Of a stretch of DNA of 64,000 nucleotides, positions 25,401-34,103 are shown in pieces (the first letter of the stretch is position 1; every line of letters starts with the position of its first letter). This stretch comes from Tissierella sp. Its GTDB lineage: Bacteria; Bacillota; Clostridia; Tissierellales; Tissierellaceae. The notes beneath the pieces were generated by a model that made no database searches, had not been told where the DNA came from, and saw only the letters and a program-made list of their open reading frames with translations. The DNA is taken from the NCBI RefSeq assembly GCF_031460495.1, contig NZ_JAVKTS010000003.1, positions 186,001-250,000 on the forward strand, in the 5' to 3' direction. A program made the position numbers and the translations under genes.

Positions 25401-25513
25401 ATAACAATTTTATTGTTACAAATAATGGCAGCAAGCATTAGAATATTTTATCCATATAAATAAGAAACTATATTACTAAGAAGTAAATCTCAGCAATATA
25501 ATGGAGGATTTTT

Positions 25514-26440
25514 ATGGATAAAGTAAAATATACTATTTTCTCTCTTAGTTTAGTCTTAGTATCATCAAAAGCTTATTCTAATAATGTTAAAAATTATCTA
25601 AAATCAAAAGACAATGGAATTAATATTAGTAAGGATGTAGAATATCAGTTAAATAAAAGAGATAATAATTATGATATACCTACTATCTCTGGGGAAGTAA
25701 CTAATATGCCTTGGAAAAATGATAGTGATTTTTTAAAGGCTAAGGAAGAAAACAATACACCTCTTCTCATTGCTGGCTTTTGTTCAGTTCTTAAAAATCC
25801 TTTGCCTGGAGAAGAATACAATGTTGGTCTCGCTTGTAAAAAGGCTAAAGGTCAGATAATAAAATCATCTGATATCTTTTCTCAAAATATTGCCATAGGA
25901 CCTTATACAAAGCTTAGAGGTTTTAAAGAAGGTGCATCTTATATAGGTGGAAATATCATCATGACTGAAGGCGGTGGAGTATGTAAGATTGCCACTACTC
26001 TTTATAATCTAGCAGCATTATCTAATTTAGAAATTATAGAAAGACATAATCATTCTATGCCAATTAATTATGTCCCTTATGGTCAAGATGCTACTGTTGC
26101 CTATGGTGTGAAAGACTTCAGATTTAAAAACACTACTGACAATACCATATTAATTTGGTCTGAAATGATTGGCAATAGATTGTATATGGGATTCTATGGT
26201 AGTGAGAAACCACCAAAGGTAACATGGAATCATGAAATTACCAATGTAGTTAAACCATCTGTAAAATATATTAAAAACGAAAGTTTAAATTCTGGTGAAA
26301 TGAAAACTGTACTAGATGGAATGGATGGAGCTACAGTTAATTCAACTATTACCATATTTTACAATGATGAACATTATATTATCAAAAACATGGGCACTAG
26401 TCACTATTCTCCACTACCTCGAATAATTGAAAGCAATTGA
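25514..26440 (+). CDS. VanW-family protein, exported
   Basis: This 308-residue protein begins with a probable signal sequence and carries the VanW domain: PYTKLRGFKEGASYIGG, MTEGGGVCKIATTLYNLA, ERHNHS and YVPYGQDATVAYG. VanW proteins occur in vancomycin-resistance clusters, but most homologues, as here, are in ordinary Clostridia genomes; their biochemical role is unknown. No van genes are close by. A ribosome binding site GGAGGA precedes the ATG. Confidence 0.85.
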   Translation: MDKVKYTIFSLSLVLVSSKAYSNNVKNYLKSKDNGINISKDVEYQLNKRDNNYDIPTISGEVTNMPWKNDSDFLKAKEENNTPLLIAGFCSVLKNPLPGEEYNVGLACKKAKGQIIKSSDIFSQNIAIGPYTKLRGFKEGASYIGGNIIMTEGGGVCKIATTLYNLAALSNLEIIERHNHSMPINYVPYGQDATVAYGVKDFRFKNTTDNTILIWSEMIGNRLYMGFYGSEKPPKVTWNHEITNVVKPSVKYIKNESLNSGEMKTVLDGMDGATVNSTITIFYNDEHYIIKNMGTSHYSPLPRIIESN

Positions 26441-26503
26441 TGTATGCTTTATTAATTAATGGGTATAAGTAAATCAAGTATAAATAAGTAAGGAGGCATT
26501 TAT

Positions 26504-26716
26504 ATGAATGAAGATAAGAGAAGTTTGAACATTAGAAAAGAATATAAATCAGCAAAAGGAACATATGAAAATGATACAGATCCTGACTTTGGATATTCTC
26601 CAACAGATATATATTATAAAACAGAAAAAAAATTACCTCATTCCAAAGTATCCATTCCAACATATGATGCAGTAATAGAAGCAAAGGAATGGGTAGACGA
26701 TATAAACAAAAAATAG
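26504..26716 (+). CDS. Small conserved protein, possibly DUF3787
   Basis: This 70-residue hydrophilic protein ends with SIPTYDAVIEAKEWVDD, resembling the C-terminal signature of the small clostridial DUF3787 family; the match is from memory. AAGGAGG precedes the ATG, and a terminator lies at 26713-26739. No other domain is seen. Confidence 0.6.
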   Translation: MNEDKRSLNIRKEYKSAKGTYENDTDPDFGYSPTDIYYKTEKKLPHSKVSIPTYDAVIEAKEWVDDINKK

Positions 26717-26739
26717 CTCTTAATTGAGCTATTTTTTTT
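26713..26739 (+). terminator. Terminator after the 70-residue gene
   Basis: ATAGCTC pairs GAGCTAT, followed by an 8-T run. Confidence 0.9.
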
Positions 26740-26749
26740 GAATTCACCC

Positions 26750-26797
26750 TTGACTATGAACATCTGTTCTGGTAATATTATACTAAACAAATGTTCG
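26750..26797 (+). promoter_or_regulatory. SOS promoter of dinB with two LexA-type boxes
   Basis: TTGACT (26750-26755), 17-base spacer and TAATAT (26773-26778). GAACATCTGTTC (26758-26769) inside the spacer is a perfect GAAC-N4-GTTC box. A second, AAACAAATGTTC (26785-26796), covers the expected start site. LexA would block both polymerase binding and escape. Confidence 0.85.
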
Positions 26798-26820
26798 CAT
26801 ATGGAAAGGAGGTAGTTTTC

Positions 26821-28062
26821 ATTAATGGTAGAATAATATTTCATATAGATGTTAATTCTGCATATCTTTCTTGGGAGGCTGCCTATAGGATACAGCATGG
26901 TGCAGAAATTGACTTAAGAGAAATTCCATCTATTGTTTGTGGGAATCAAGAGAAAAGACACGGTATAATATTGGCTAAATCTATTACTGCTAAAAAATAT
27001 AATATAATTACTGGTGAAAGTGTGCATTCCGCATTACAAAAATGCCCTCATTTAACTATGGTTCCTCCCAATTATGAACTTTACATAAAAGCTAGTGATG
27101 CCATGAAGAATATACTAGAGGAATATTCACCAAGTATACAGCGTTATTCCATAGATGAATGTTTTCTTGATTATAGCCATGGAAAAAAACATTGGATTGA
27201 TACCACCTATGAGATAAAAGAAAGGCTTAAGAAGGAACTGGGTTTTACTGTAAATATAGGAGTTAGCTCTAATAAATTACTAGCTAAAATGGCTTCTGAT
27301 TTTAAAAAACCAGATATGGTACATAGTTTGTTTCCATATGAAATTAAAGATAAAATGTGGCCTTTGCCAGTGGGTGATCTTTTTATGGTGGGTGGCAAAA
27401 CTAGAGCAAAATTAAATGGTCGAGGCATATTTACTATTGGGGAATTAGCTAATCTGGATAGGGATTATATACACTCCTGGCTAAAGAAACCTGGCCTTCT
27501 TATTTGGGAGTATGCCAATGGAATAGATAATTCTTTAGTAAGAAATAATCCCCTTCCTATGAAATCTGTAGGGAACTCCACCACCATATCCTTTGATGTA
27601 GATAATAGGAAAGAAGCCCATATGGTTTTACTGGCCCTATCAGAAAAAGTAGGTATGCGAATAAGGAATATAAATCAATGTGGATATGTAGTATCTATTA
27701 GTCTAAAAAACAATGATTTTTTTTATTCTTCACACCAAACCAGATTAGACATACCTACAGACTCTACAAATACTATATATAGAACTGCAAAAAAGTTGTT
27801 TGATGAACTCTGGAAAGGAGATCCCTTGAGACATATTTCTTTATCTATATCAAACCTTTTAGATAATGACTTTTTTCAACTTTCTCTATTTAAAAGTATT
27901 AATAAGAAGGAAGAGATTTTAGATAAAACTATAGATAAAATTAGAGCAAAATTTGGCCAAGAGTCTGTCTTTCGATCCTGCTTTCTATATTCAGGAATCG
28001 ATCCTCTCATAGGAGGAGTTATAATGGAGGAAGAATATCCAATGATGTCTAGTAAAATTTAA
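26821..28062 (+). CDS. dinB: DNA polymerase IV, probable ATT start
   Basis: This Y-family polymerase (413 residues) has FHIDVNSAYLS with the first catalytic Asp, SIDECFLDYS with the second acidic pair, a GVSSNKLLAKMASD palm/thumb segment and a helix-hairpin-helix region. It copies past damaged bases. The ATT at 26821 is chosen because AAAGGAGG lies 8 bases before it. The in-frame ATG at 26791 falls inside the second LexA box, at the expected transcription start, leaving no room for a ribosome site. Two SOS boxes point to damage induction. Confidence 0.9.
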   Translation: MNGRIIFHIDVNSAYLSWEAAYRIQHGAEIDLREIPSIVCGNQEKRHGIILAKSITAKKYNIITGESVHSALQKCPHLTMVPPNYELYIKASDAMKNILEEYSPSIQRYSIDECFLDYSHGKKHWIDTTYEIKERLKKELGFTVNIGVSSNKLLAKMASDFKKPDMVHSLFPYEIKDKMWPLPVGDLFMVGGKTRAKLNGRGIFTIGELANLDRDYIHSWLKKPGLLIWEYANGIDNSLVRNNPLPMKSVGNSTTISFDVDNRKEAHMVLLALSEKVGMRIRNINQCGYVVSISLKNNDFFYSSHQTRLDIPTDSTNTIYRTAKKLFDELWKGDPLRHISLSISNLLDNDFFQLSLFKSINKKEEILDKTIDKIRAKFGQESVFRSCFLYSGIDPLIGGVIMEEEYPMMSSKI

Positions 28063-28077
28063 GGGAGATGTAAGTTT

Positions 28078-28341
28078 ATGAAAGTTTTAATGAAACCTAT
28101 AGAGATGATTGCTTGGTTTACTAATGATGGATATCCAATTCCTTTAAGATACAGGCTCACGGATGAAAATATGTCCAATATAGTAATTAGTGTAAATAAA
28201 ATATTATTTAAAGAAGAAGAAAAAATTGCTGGAAACAGAATGGTGTTATATAGATGTGAATCCGTCATAAACCATACTCTAAAATTATTTGAGCTTAAAT
28301 ATGAAATTGGAACTTGCAAATGGTTTTTATTTAAAATGTAA
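28078..28341 (+). CDS. Small protein downstream of dinB, unknown
   Basis: This 87-residue protein begins 15 bases after dinB and is probably in the same SOS operon. It contains WFTNDGYPIPLRYRL and a C-terminal CKWFLFKM, with no recognised domain. AGGGAGATG precedes the ATG. Its position suggests a role alongside translesion synthesis, but this is inference only. Confidence 0.65.
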   Translation: MKVLMKPIEMIAWFTNDGYPIPLRYRLTDENMSNIVISVNKILFKEEEKIAGNRMVLYRCESVINHTLKLFELKYEIGTCKWFLFKM

Positions 28342-28417
28342 TAGTTTTTTATTAAAATGTGATAATTTTTATATTTAATGCCATACTAATCCTATAAAGA
28401 TATGAAAGGATGATGGT

Positions 28418-28654
28418 ATGGAAAATCCAAGAGCTATTGCTGAAATATTAAATCAAGCAAAGAAAATAGAGGATAATAACTTTTCTAATATGGAACATTT
28501 TACAAGCATTAGTATGTTACTTAATGCAAATGATTTAGGGAGAACAAAGGATAGGGAGTTATCAGATAAGTTTAATAAGCTCAATAAACAGATGGAAGAT
28601 ATCAACAAGTTAACATCAGATTTGTTAAATGATTTGGCAACTAGACATAATTAA
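28418..28654 (+). CDS. Small coiled-coil protein, unknown
   Basis: This 78-residue acidic, mostly helical protein (LNQAKKIEDNNFSNME... KLNKQMEDINKLTSDLLND) has heptad-like leucine spacing in its C-terminal half. AAAGGATGATGG precedes the ATG. It may be expressed with or independently of the dinB operon. No family recognised. Confidence 0.65.
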   Translation: MENPRAIAEILNQAKKIEDNNFSNMEHFTSISMLLNANDLGRTKDRELSDKFNKLNKQMEDINKLTSDLLNDLATRHN

Positions 28655-28680
28655 AGTGATGGATTTTTCCATCACTTTAA
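28651..28680. terminator. Bidirectional terminator
   Basis: TTAAAGTGATGG pairs CCATCACTTTAA across a 6-T loop, between convergent genes. Confidence 0.9.
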
Positions 28681-28681
28681 T

Positions 28682-29911
28682 TTATTCTATGGGATAATTT
28701 TTATAAAAATCTACTCGTTCTTCTAATGTAGGATGACTATAATACCATATTTTATATATATTACTTGGTCTAGGTAATCCTAGACTTTGCTTATATAACT
28801 TTTCCATGGCAGATACTGCTGACTCTCTATCTTCTGTGAGCATTATCTCATAACCATCTGCTTCGATTTCCATATATCTAGAAGCATAATTTGTAATTGG
28901 GGATCCAATAAAGGAATAAATGTTTAATACTAGTAGCAATAAAGGAAGTGCTGCTATATCCTCAAGCTTTCTAATGCCAAAAGATCCATTAGATGAATTT
29001 AGTATCCAATTAGATGTAATATATGTTAAAAACAATATAATTAAAGTACCTAATCCACCTAATAAAATGCTCTTCCAAATATGTCCCTCTACATAATGGC
29101 CTATTTCATGGGCAGTAATACTAAGTACCTCTTCCTCTTCTAGATTATTGATTGTGTTGTCCCATAGGACTATCCTCTTTGAATGAAATACCCCTGTCAT
29201 ATAAGCATTCATAGTCTTAGTATCTTTACTCTTATCGACCTTATATATATTAGCATCTTCTATATCTGCCTTATGAAGAAGTTGTGTAATCTCTTGCCCC
29301 AATTTCTCATCTTCTATTGATGTATATTTGTTAAATATGGGATCTATTATAAAGGGAGAAATAAAAACCATAAATACAATAACAGGGATGGCTAATATTG
29401 ACATTTGCAGCCACCAAATCCTTGGACTTCTTTGTATTATATAAAATGGAATAAATATAAAAAGAGATATAATTAAATCATTTATTACAAAACTCTTTAA
29501 TGCAACTTCAAGCCACCTATTAAAAGTCTGATTTGATAATCCGTATTTATGACCTAGATGAAAAGAACTATAATAATTTAGTGGAAGATTAATTAAAAAC
29601 ATTATGGTGAAAAATATAGCACCGTACAATAATCCTGTAAGAAACAATGACTTATTGTTCTCAATACTAAATCTTATCCTATATGATATCCTAGAAGTTA
29701 AAAATAATAGAGGAATAAGGAATTGCAAAATCAATCTAATTGCCCAGATATTCAAGCTATCTTTCCTATAACTATAAGCTTCCTCAGATAAGTTCGGGTA
29801 TTCAACTCTTAATTTTTTCATATTCATATATTCACTACCTACTACTATAGCAATAAATGCTACTAAAAAAACGAAAAACAAAATGATCGTAAGTTTAAGT
29901 TTTTTATCCAC
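28682..29911 (-). CDS. M48-family membrane metalloprotease (Ste24-like)
   Basis: The protein (~409 residues) has about six membrane helices and the zinc motif HEIGH (residues 273-277 counted from the ATG at 29926), followed by the third ligand region YMEIEADGYE. This is the CAAX-protease/Ste24 form of M48, active in membrane protein quality control. The GTG at 29911 is preferred because AGAGGTGA lies just before it; the ATG at 29926 is five codons longer and has a weaker site. Substrates unknown. Confidence 0.9.
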   Translation of the reverse strand: MDKKLKLTIILFFVFLVAFIAIVVGSEYMNMKKLRVEYPNLSEEAYSYRKDSLNIWAIRLILQFLIPLLFLTSRISYRIRFSIENNKSLFLTGLLYGAIFFTIMFLINLPLNYYSSFHLGHKYGLSNQTFNRWLEVALKSFVINDLIISLFIFIPFYIIQRSPRIWWLQMSILAIPVIVFMVFISPFIIDPIFNKYTSIEDEKLGQEITQLLHKADIEDANIYKVDKSKDTKTMNAYMTGVFHSKRIVLWDNTINNLEEEEVLSITAHEIGHYVEGHIWKSILLGGLGTLIILFLTYITSNWILNSSNGSFGIRKLEDIAALPLLLLVLNIYSFIGSPITNYASRYMEIEADGYEIMLTEDRESAVSAMEKLYKQSLGLPRPSNIYKIWYYSHPTLEERVDFYKNYPIE

Positions 29912-30060
29912 AATGTCACCTCTCATATTAGACTTTGTCCCTTAATAATACTATTCTATTAAGTCTTAAAATATTATCACAATATCTATATTATAACAGA
30001 TAATTCTAAGAGGATACTTATATTAGTAAATATATTTTTGTAATCTTCAGACAACAAAAA

Positions 30061-30093
30061 ACCAGTAAAGATTCCCAAAATATCTTTACTGGT
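30061..30093 (-). terminator. Terminator after the YtrA-type ABC operon
   Basis: ACCAGTAAAGAT pairs ATCTTTACTGGT, with a T run on the minus strand. Confidence 0.9.
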
Positions 30094-30133
30094 CCATAAT
30101 TCCCCTGCCCCTTTGATTTTCTCTATATAATAA

Positions 30134-30979
30134 TTATAGATCTATTTTCTTTTCTATTAAATATCCTGTACTTAAAAATGCACCTACACTAGCTAAAACA
30201 TGGCTTAGTACTGAAGCAATGTTCAAATATCCATTGAAATTATTGTCAATTAATATTATTTGTTCTGCACCTGTTACGAAATCTGGTAGCATACTTAACT
30301 CATAGTAATGTGAAATACCAAAGCTGCTTAAGTTTATAAAATATGGAATTGCTCCACTAATTTTTAATATAATATAGCTTAGTACCGCATTTAGAATTAA
30401 AAATATTACAAACCATAATCCACCTATTTTCTTATTCCTAATACTAACACGACTCAAGGCCATTGAAAAATAGATTAAAATCAAGGTCATTATTGCTGAC
30501 AAGCCCGATATTAATACTACTGATATCCAAACAGAATTAACCATACCCAATGCTTGTTTTACTATATTAAGCCATTCTGAACCATATAATATAATGGCCA
30601 ATAGCATATTGAATAAAAATGTTCCTATGCCTAAGACTGCAAACCACATAATTGCTACTATTAGCTTTGCTCCTAGTATTTTATTTCCCGTAAGCGGTAG
30701 TGTAAAAGTTAAATAGCCCCTATCCTCATATAACTCTTTTTTAAATGAACCTATTATATGAAAGAATGCTGTTAAAAATGCTCCAAAGATAACTAATACA
30801 GATACAAATAGCATAAGTCCTTTAAATCCAGTGACATTCTGTGGAGTATTTATGTTGTCAAATTCAACGAATTTAGATACATTCATTTGTATAATAGTTG
30901 AAGCAATTATCAAGATAGATAAAATCCCTAGAATAAATTTGTAACTTCCCTTTATTTCGTATTTCATATATTTTCTCAT
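30134..30979 (-). CDS. ABC transporter permease (YtrC/ABC-2 type)
   Basis: This ~281-residue membrane protein has six hydrophobic segments and the ABC-2 layout: short cytoplasmic N-terminus MRKYMKYEIKGSYKF, then paired helices. ATG 30979 is chosen for AGGAGGG 7 bases upstream; the longer frame from 31021 would overlap the ATPase gene. It is third in a GntR-ATPase-permease operon. Confidence 0.88.
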   Translation of the reverse strand: MRKYMKYEIKGSYKFILGILSILIIASTIIQMNVSKFVEFDNINTPQNVTGFKGLMLFVSVLVIFGAFLTAFFHIIGSFKKELYEDRGYLTFTLPLTGNKILGAKLIVAIMWFAVLGIGTFLFNMLLAIILYGSEWLNIVKQALGMVNSVWISVVLISGLSAIMTLILIYFSMALSRVSIRNKKIGGLWFVIFLILNAVLSYIILKISGAIPYFINLSSFGISHYYELSMLPDFVTGAEQIILIDNNFNGYLNIASVLSHVLASVGAFLSTGYLIEKKIDL

Positions 30980-30989
30980 TTTATCCCTC

Positions 30990-31688
30990 CTATTCTCCGA
31001 ATATTTCTTTGTAAAGATCATCTATTTTCATGGATTTTTCTTCCCTTAAAGCCTCAGCGTTTCCTGTTGAGTGGATTTCTCCTTCTCTTAAAAAGATTAC
31101 ATCATCAAATATATTTTCCATGTCCCGTACTAAATGAGTAGTGATAAGCATTGTACTATCTTCGTTATAGTTATTTATTATAGCATCAAGTATCTGATCT
31201 CTAGCTACTGGATCTACTCCTGCTATTGGCTCATCTAATACATATACCTTCGCCTTCCTTGATAATACTAGAGTAAGGTTAAGTTTCTCTGTCATTCCCT
31301 TGGAAAGAGAACTTATTTTCATGTTTCTATCTAATTTCATGAACTTCAATAAGTCATATGCCTTGTTCTCATCAAAATCTTGGTAAAAATCTTTATAAAA
31401 ATTAATAGCCTCTTGTATATTCATCCAATTATACAGGAAGTTTCTATCAGGTAGATAGGAAATAACTGATTTAGTAATTGGTCCCGGTTTATTGCCATCT
31501 ATTAAGACTTCTCCTTTTGTCTCTCTTAATATCCCTGTAATAATCTTTATTAAAGTGGTTTTTCCACTTCCATTAGGCCCTAAAATCCCTACTACTTTCC
31601 CTTTTGCTATATTCAAGGATACATTATCCAATGCCTTTTTATTAAAATAGGATTTAGTAAGACCTTTGATTTCAATAATATTCTCCAT
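30990..31688 (-). CDS. ABC transporter ATP-binding protein (YtrB-like)
   Basis: The 232-residue protein has Walker A GPNGSGKTT (near residue 37), signature LSKGMTEKLNLTL, Walker B YVLDEPIAG and switch histidine TTHLV. It starts at the codon that overlaps the last base of the GntR-type gene, which implies translational coupling. It powers the permease downstream; related YtrA-controlled transporters respond to cell-envelope stress, but the substrate here is unknown. Confidence 0.9.
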   Translation of the reverse strand: MENIIEIKGLTKSYFNKKALDNVSLNIAKGKVVGILGPNGSGKTTLIKIITGILRETKGEVLIDGNKPGPITKSVISYLPDRNFLYNWMNIQEAINFYKDFYQDFDENKAYDLLKFMKLDRNMKISSLSKGMTEKLNLTLVLSRKAKVYVLDEPIAGVDPVARDQILDAIINNYNEDSTMLITTHLVRDMENIFDDVIFLREGEIHSTGNAEALREEKSMKIDDLYKEIFGE

Positions 31689-32050
31689 TATTTATCCTCC
31701 TTTACCTTTTGATTAATTAAATCTACTATTTCATCCTGATTAAATCCTAATGATTTCATCTCTGCAACAAAATTTCCTACAATAGTAGAAGCCATTGTTT
31801 TCTTTAAATCTTTAATGATCTCCACATCCTCTGTTACAAAAGTCCCCATACCTCTTTGTGTAAATACTAAATTTTCTCTCTCTAGCTCTTGATATGATCT
31901 CTGAATTGTATTTGGATTTACTTTAAGTTCTGTAGATAATTCCCTGACTGATGCCATTTTATCTCCCCCTTTTAATTCCCCTGAAATTACTTTTTTCTTT
32001 ATGAAATTCATGATTTGCACATAAATTGGTAGATTATCATTAAATAACAT
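31688..32050 (-). CDS. GntR-family regulator, YtrA type
   Basis: The ~120-residue protein has an N-terminal winged helix-turn-helix (VRELSTELKVNPNTIQRSYQELE) and a short C-terminal helical dimerisation part. This is the YtrA subfamily, which has no ligand domain. ATG 32050 follows AGGGGTGA. It heads an operon with an ABC ATPase and permease and likely represses it through the palindrome at 32076-32103. Confidence 0.92.
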   Translation of the reverse strand: MLFNDNLPIYVQIMNFIKKKVISGELKGGDKMASVRELSTELKVNPNTIQRSYQELERENLVFTQRGMGTFVTEDVEIIKDLKKTMASTIVGNFVAEMKSLGFNQDEIVDLINQKVKEDK

Positions 32051-32075
32051 ATTTTTCACCCCTATTCTTATTGTT

Positions 32076-32120
32076 CTAGTGTATTAATTATATAGTACAC
32101 TAGTATTATATGTCTGTCAA
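32076..32120 (-). promoter_or_regulatory. YtrA-type operator and promoter
   Basis: TTGACA (32115-32120), 17-base spacer and TACTAT (32092-32097) on the minus strand. A perfect palindrome CTAGTGTA-12-TACACTAG (32076-32103) covers the -10 box and start, as expected for autorepression. Confidence 0.8.
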
Positions 32121-32168
32121 GGATATTTGTTAACTTTTTATAAAATATTTTAGATAATCAAAATCAAA

Positions 32169-32203
32169 AGAGCTAAAACCTGTTTAAATACACATTTTAG
32201 CCC
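32169..32203 (-). terminator. Terminator after the LiaF-like gene
   Basis: GAGCTAAAA pairs TTTTAGCCC on either side of a ~16-base loop, with a minus-strand T run. Confidence 0.7.
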
Positions 32204-32241
32204 TCAATTAATTTATTAAATTTGCTAATATATTATATGGC

Positions 32242-32949
32242 TTAATTTACATCTATTCCACCCATCAAAATGAAACATTTGATTTTTAATATTGGTGCGT
32301 TAGGATCTGTATTGTTCCTTGCTTTGTTCTCCCATGCTCCAAGCAGTGGTACGCCAGTAACTTCAACTCGCCAATCACTAGGTACATAAATTTCTATTCC
32401 ACCCATTATTACATTCAATTCTAAAAAAGCTTCATTGTTATATAGTACTGCATCCCTTAAGTCTAGGTCTATTCCACCCATTACTACAGTTGCTTTTCCA
32501 CCTTTGAATTCTTGTGATTGGTTGTTTGTTTCAATTGCTCCCATCATGGTAAATGCATCAATGGTATCCTCTAAAGTTATGTTATTCATTTTTTTTTTGC
32601 CTTTTGAACCATCCATATTAAAATTAGTCCTTACTTCAACAAAACCATTTTTTGAAAAGATAACACTTAGTCCTACTAATATTAAAATAATAGGCCAAAT
32701 TAATTTATAAACATTTATGTCTAGCAAATCTAGTTTATCAATTTGAATTAAACCACCAATTACTATTAAAATTAAATTTCCAGTCTTAGATGATCCCCTA
32801 TCAAATAATCCTACTAAGCCAAGCAAAATCAATAAACTTGGCCAATATACTCTAAACATGTCACCAAAGGTAATAATATCAAATTGCTCCAGCAAGAAAC
32901 CTCCACCTATTAGTACCAATATAATACCCCAGAAATACTTACCATTCAT
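32242..32949 (-). CDS. LiaF-like membrane protein (DUF5668 / LiaF C-terminal domain)
   Basis: This 235-residue protein has four hydrophobic helices in its first ~105 residues (FWGIILVLIGGGFLLEQF..., IIGGL...). A beta-rich C-terminal domain follows, with the repeated motif MGGI (VVMGGIDLDL, VIMGGIEIYV, ILMGGIDVN). That repeat defines the LiaF/DUF2154 fold of cell-envelope stress sensors. No LiaRS two-component genes are adjacent. It is probably a membrane stress-related protein. Confidence 0.82.
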   Translation of the reverse strand: MNGKYFWGIILVLIGGGFLLEQFDIITFGDMFRVYWPSLLILLGLVGLFDRGSSKTGNLILIVIGGLIQIDKLDLLDINVYKLIWPIILILVGLSVIFSKNGFVEVRTNFNMDGSKGKKKMNNITLEDTIDAFTMMGAIETNNQSQEFKGGKATVVMGGIDLDLRDAVLYNNEAFLELNVIMGGIEIYVPSDWRVEVTGVPLLGAWENKARNNTDPNAPILKIKCFILMGGIDVN

Positions 32950-32980
32950 CTTCTCAAATCCCCCTTTTACTCACTTCTAG

Positions 32981-33787
32981 CTATTCACTGATTTTTCTTG
33001 ACTTGTCTCCACATACCCTCATTGCCTCAATAATTGCTGTTCTAAATCCTTTTTCTTCTAGCTTAGCTACTGCTTCTATGGTAGTTCCTTTAGGTGAACA
33101 TACATTGTCTTTTAGCTGCCCAGGATGTATTTCAGTTTCTAAAACCATCTTTGCTGCCCCAAGGACTGCTTGAGCTGCCATATTATATGCCTGTTTTCTA
33201 GGTATTCCCTGTATTACACCCCCATCTGCCATAGCTTCAATCATCATAAAGACATAAGCAGGAGACGAACCACATAAAGCAGTAAATCCATCCATTAGAG
33301 ATTCATCTAATATTTCAGCTCTGCCAAAGCTATTAAATATTTTTAGAATCTCTTTTTTACTTTCTTCATTAATGCCATCTCCAAAGGTTAGAGCAGTCAT
33401 ACCTTCTCCTACCATAGCTGGAGTATTTGGCATAACTTTAACAATTAATACTTCCTCTCCCAAAGCTTTTTTCATAAAGTCTATACTAATTCCTGCTGCT
33501 ATTGTAATAACTATGCATCCTTTTTTTATTTCATTCTTTATCTCTTTCAATATTTCTTCATGCATATATGGTTTTACTGCTATAACTAGATAATCTGATT
33601 CTCTTGCAACTTTTTTATTATCTAATGTAGCTCTGATTTTATATAATTTTTCTATCTTTTCTATTGTTTCTTTAGACCTAGCGGAACCCATTATTTTATC
33701 TGGAGTAATTATATTCGACCTCAATATCCCTCCTATAATTGCACTTGCCATGTTGCCACAGCCAATAAACCCAATATTCTTTTCCAT
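32981..33787 (-). CDS. proC: Pyrroline-5-carboxylate reductase
   Basis: The 268-residue enzyme has the NAD(P)-binding GFIGCGNMASAIIGGIL at its start, VKVMPNTPA in the middle, and the C-terminal signature GSSPAYVFMMIEAMADGGVIQG with SPKGTTIEAV. It reduces 1-pyrroline-5-carboxylate to proline, the last step of proline synthesis. Length and motifs are normal. No other proline gene is adjacent. Confidence 0.95.
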   Translation of the reverse strand: MEKNIGFIGCGNMASAIIGGILRSNIITPDKIMGSARSKETIEKIEKLYKIRATLDNKKVARESDYLVIAVKPYMHEEILKEIKNEIKKGCIVITIAAGISIDFMKKALGEEVLIVKVMPNTPAMVGEGMTALTFGDGINEESKKEILKIFNSFGRAEILDESLMDGFTALCGSSPAYVFMMIEAMADGGVIQGIPRKQAYNMAAQAVLGAAKMVLETEIHPGQLKDNVCSPKGTTIEAVAKLEEKGFRTAIIEAMRVCGDKSRKISE

Positions 33788-34103
33788 TATGACACTTCCT
33801 TATTATTTAATATCTAATACTTGTGATTATAATATATCACAAGTATCCAGATTCAGTAAATAAGAATAGCTTCTAAAAAAATTTAAAGTAGCTCTTCTTG
33901 AAACTCATTGACGTAAAGTTCTAAAATGAAAAGATTAAATAAGTAGAACTTTCCTATTCGTTATAAGAAACAATCAACTAAAGACTGAATAGTTTGTAAA
34001 TCTATTGACAATCTTATTTTTTTGTGAATATAATAAAGTATATACAATAATATTTACATGGCAAAGCTTATTAGAATAATATCTTAACTGAAAGGGTGAT
34101 ATT
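33788..34103. other. 316-base intergenic region with plus-strand promoter
   Basis: TTGACA (34005-34010) and TATAAT (34029-34034), 18 bases apart, form the likely promoter of the S41 peptidase gene. No coding region or strong hairpin was recognised in the rest. Confidence 0.6.

Noticed and set aside
26791-26820. ATG 26791 as dinB start
   Set aside because: It lies within the LexA box at the predicted transcription start and has no ribosome site; ATT 26821 has AAAGGAGG at 8 bases.
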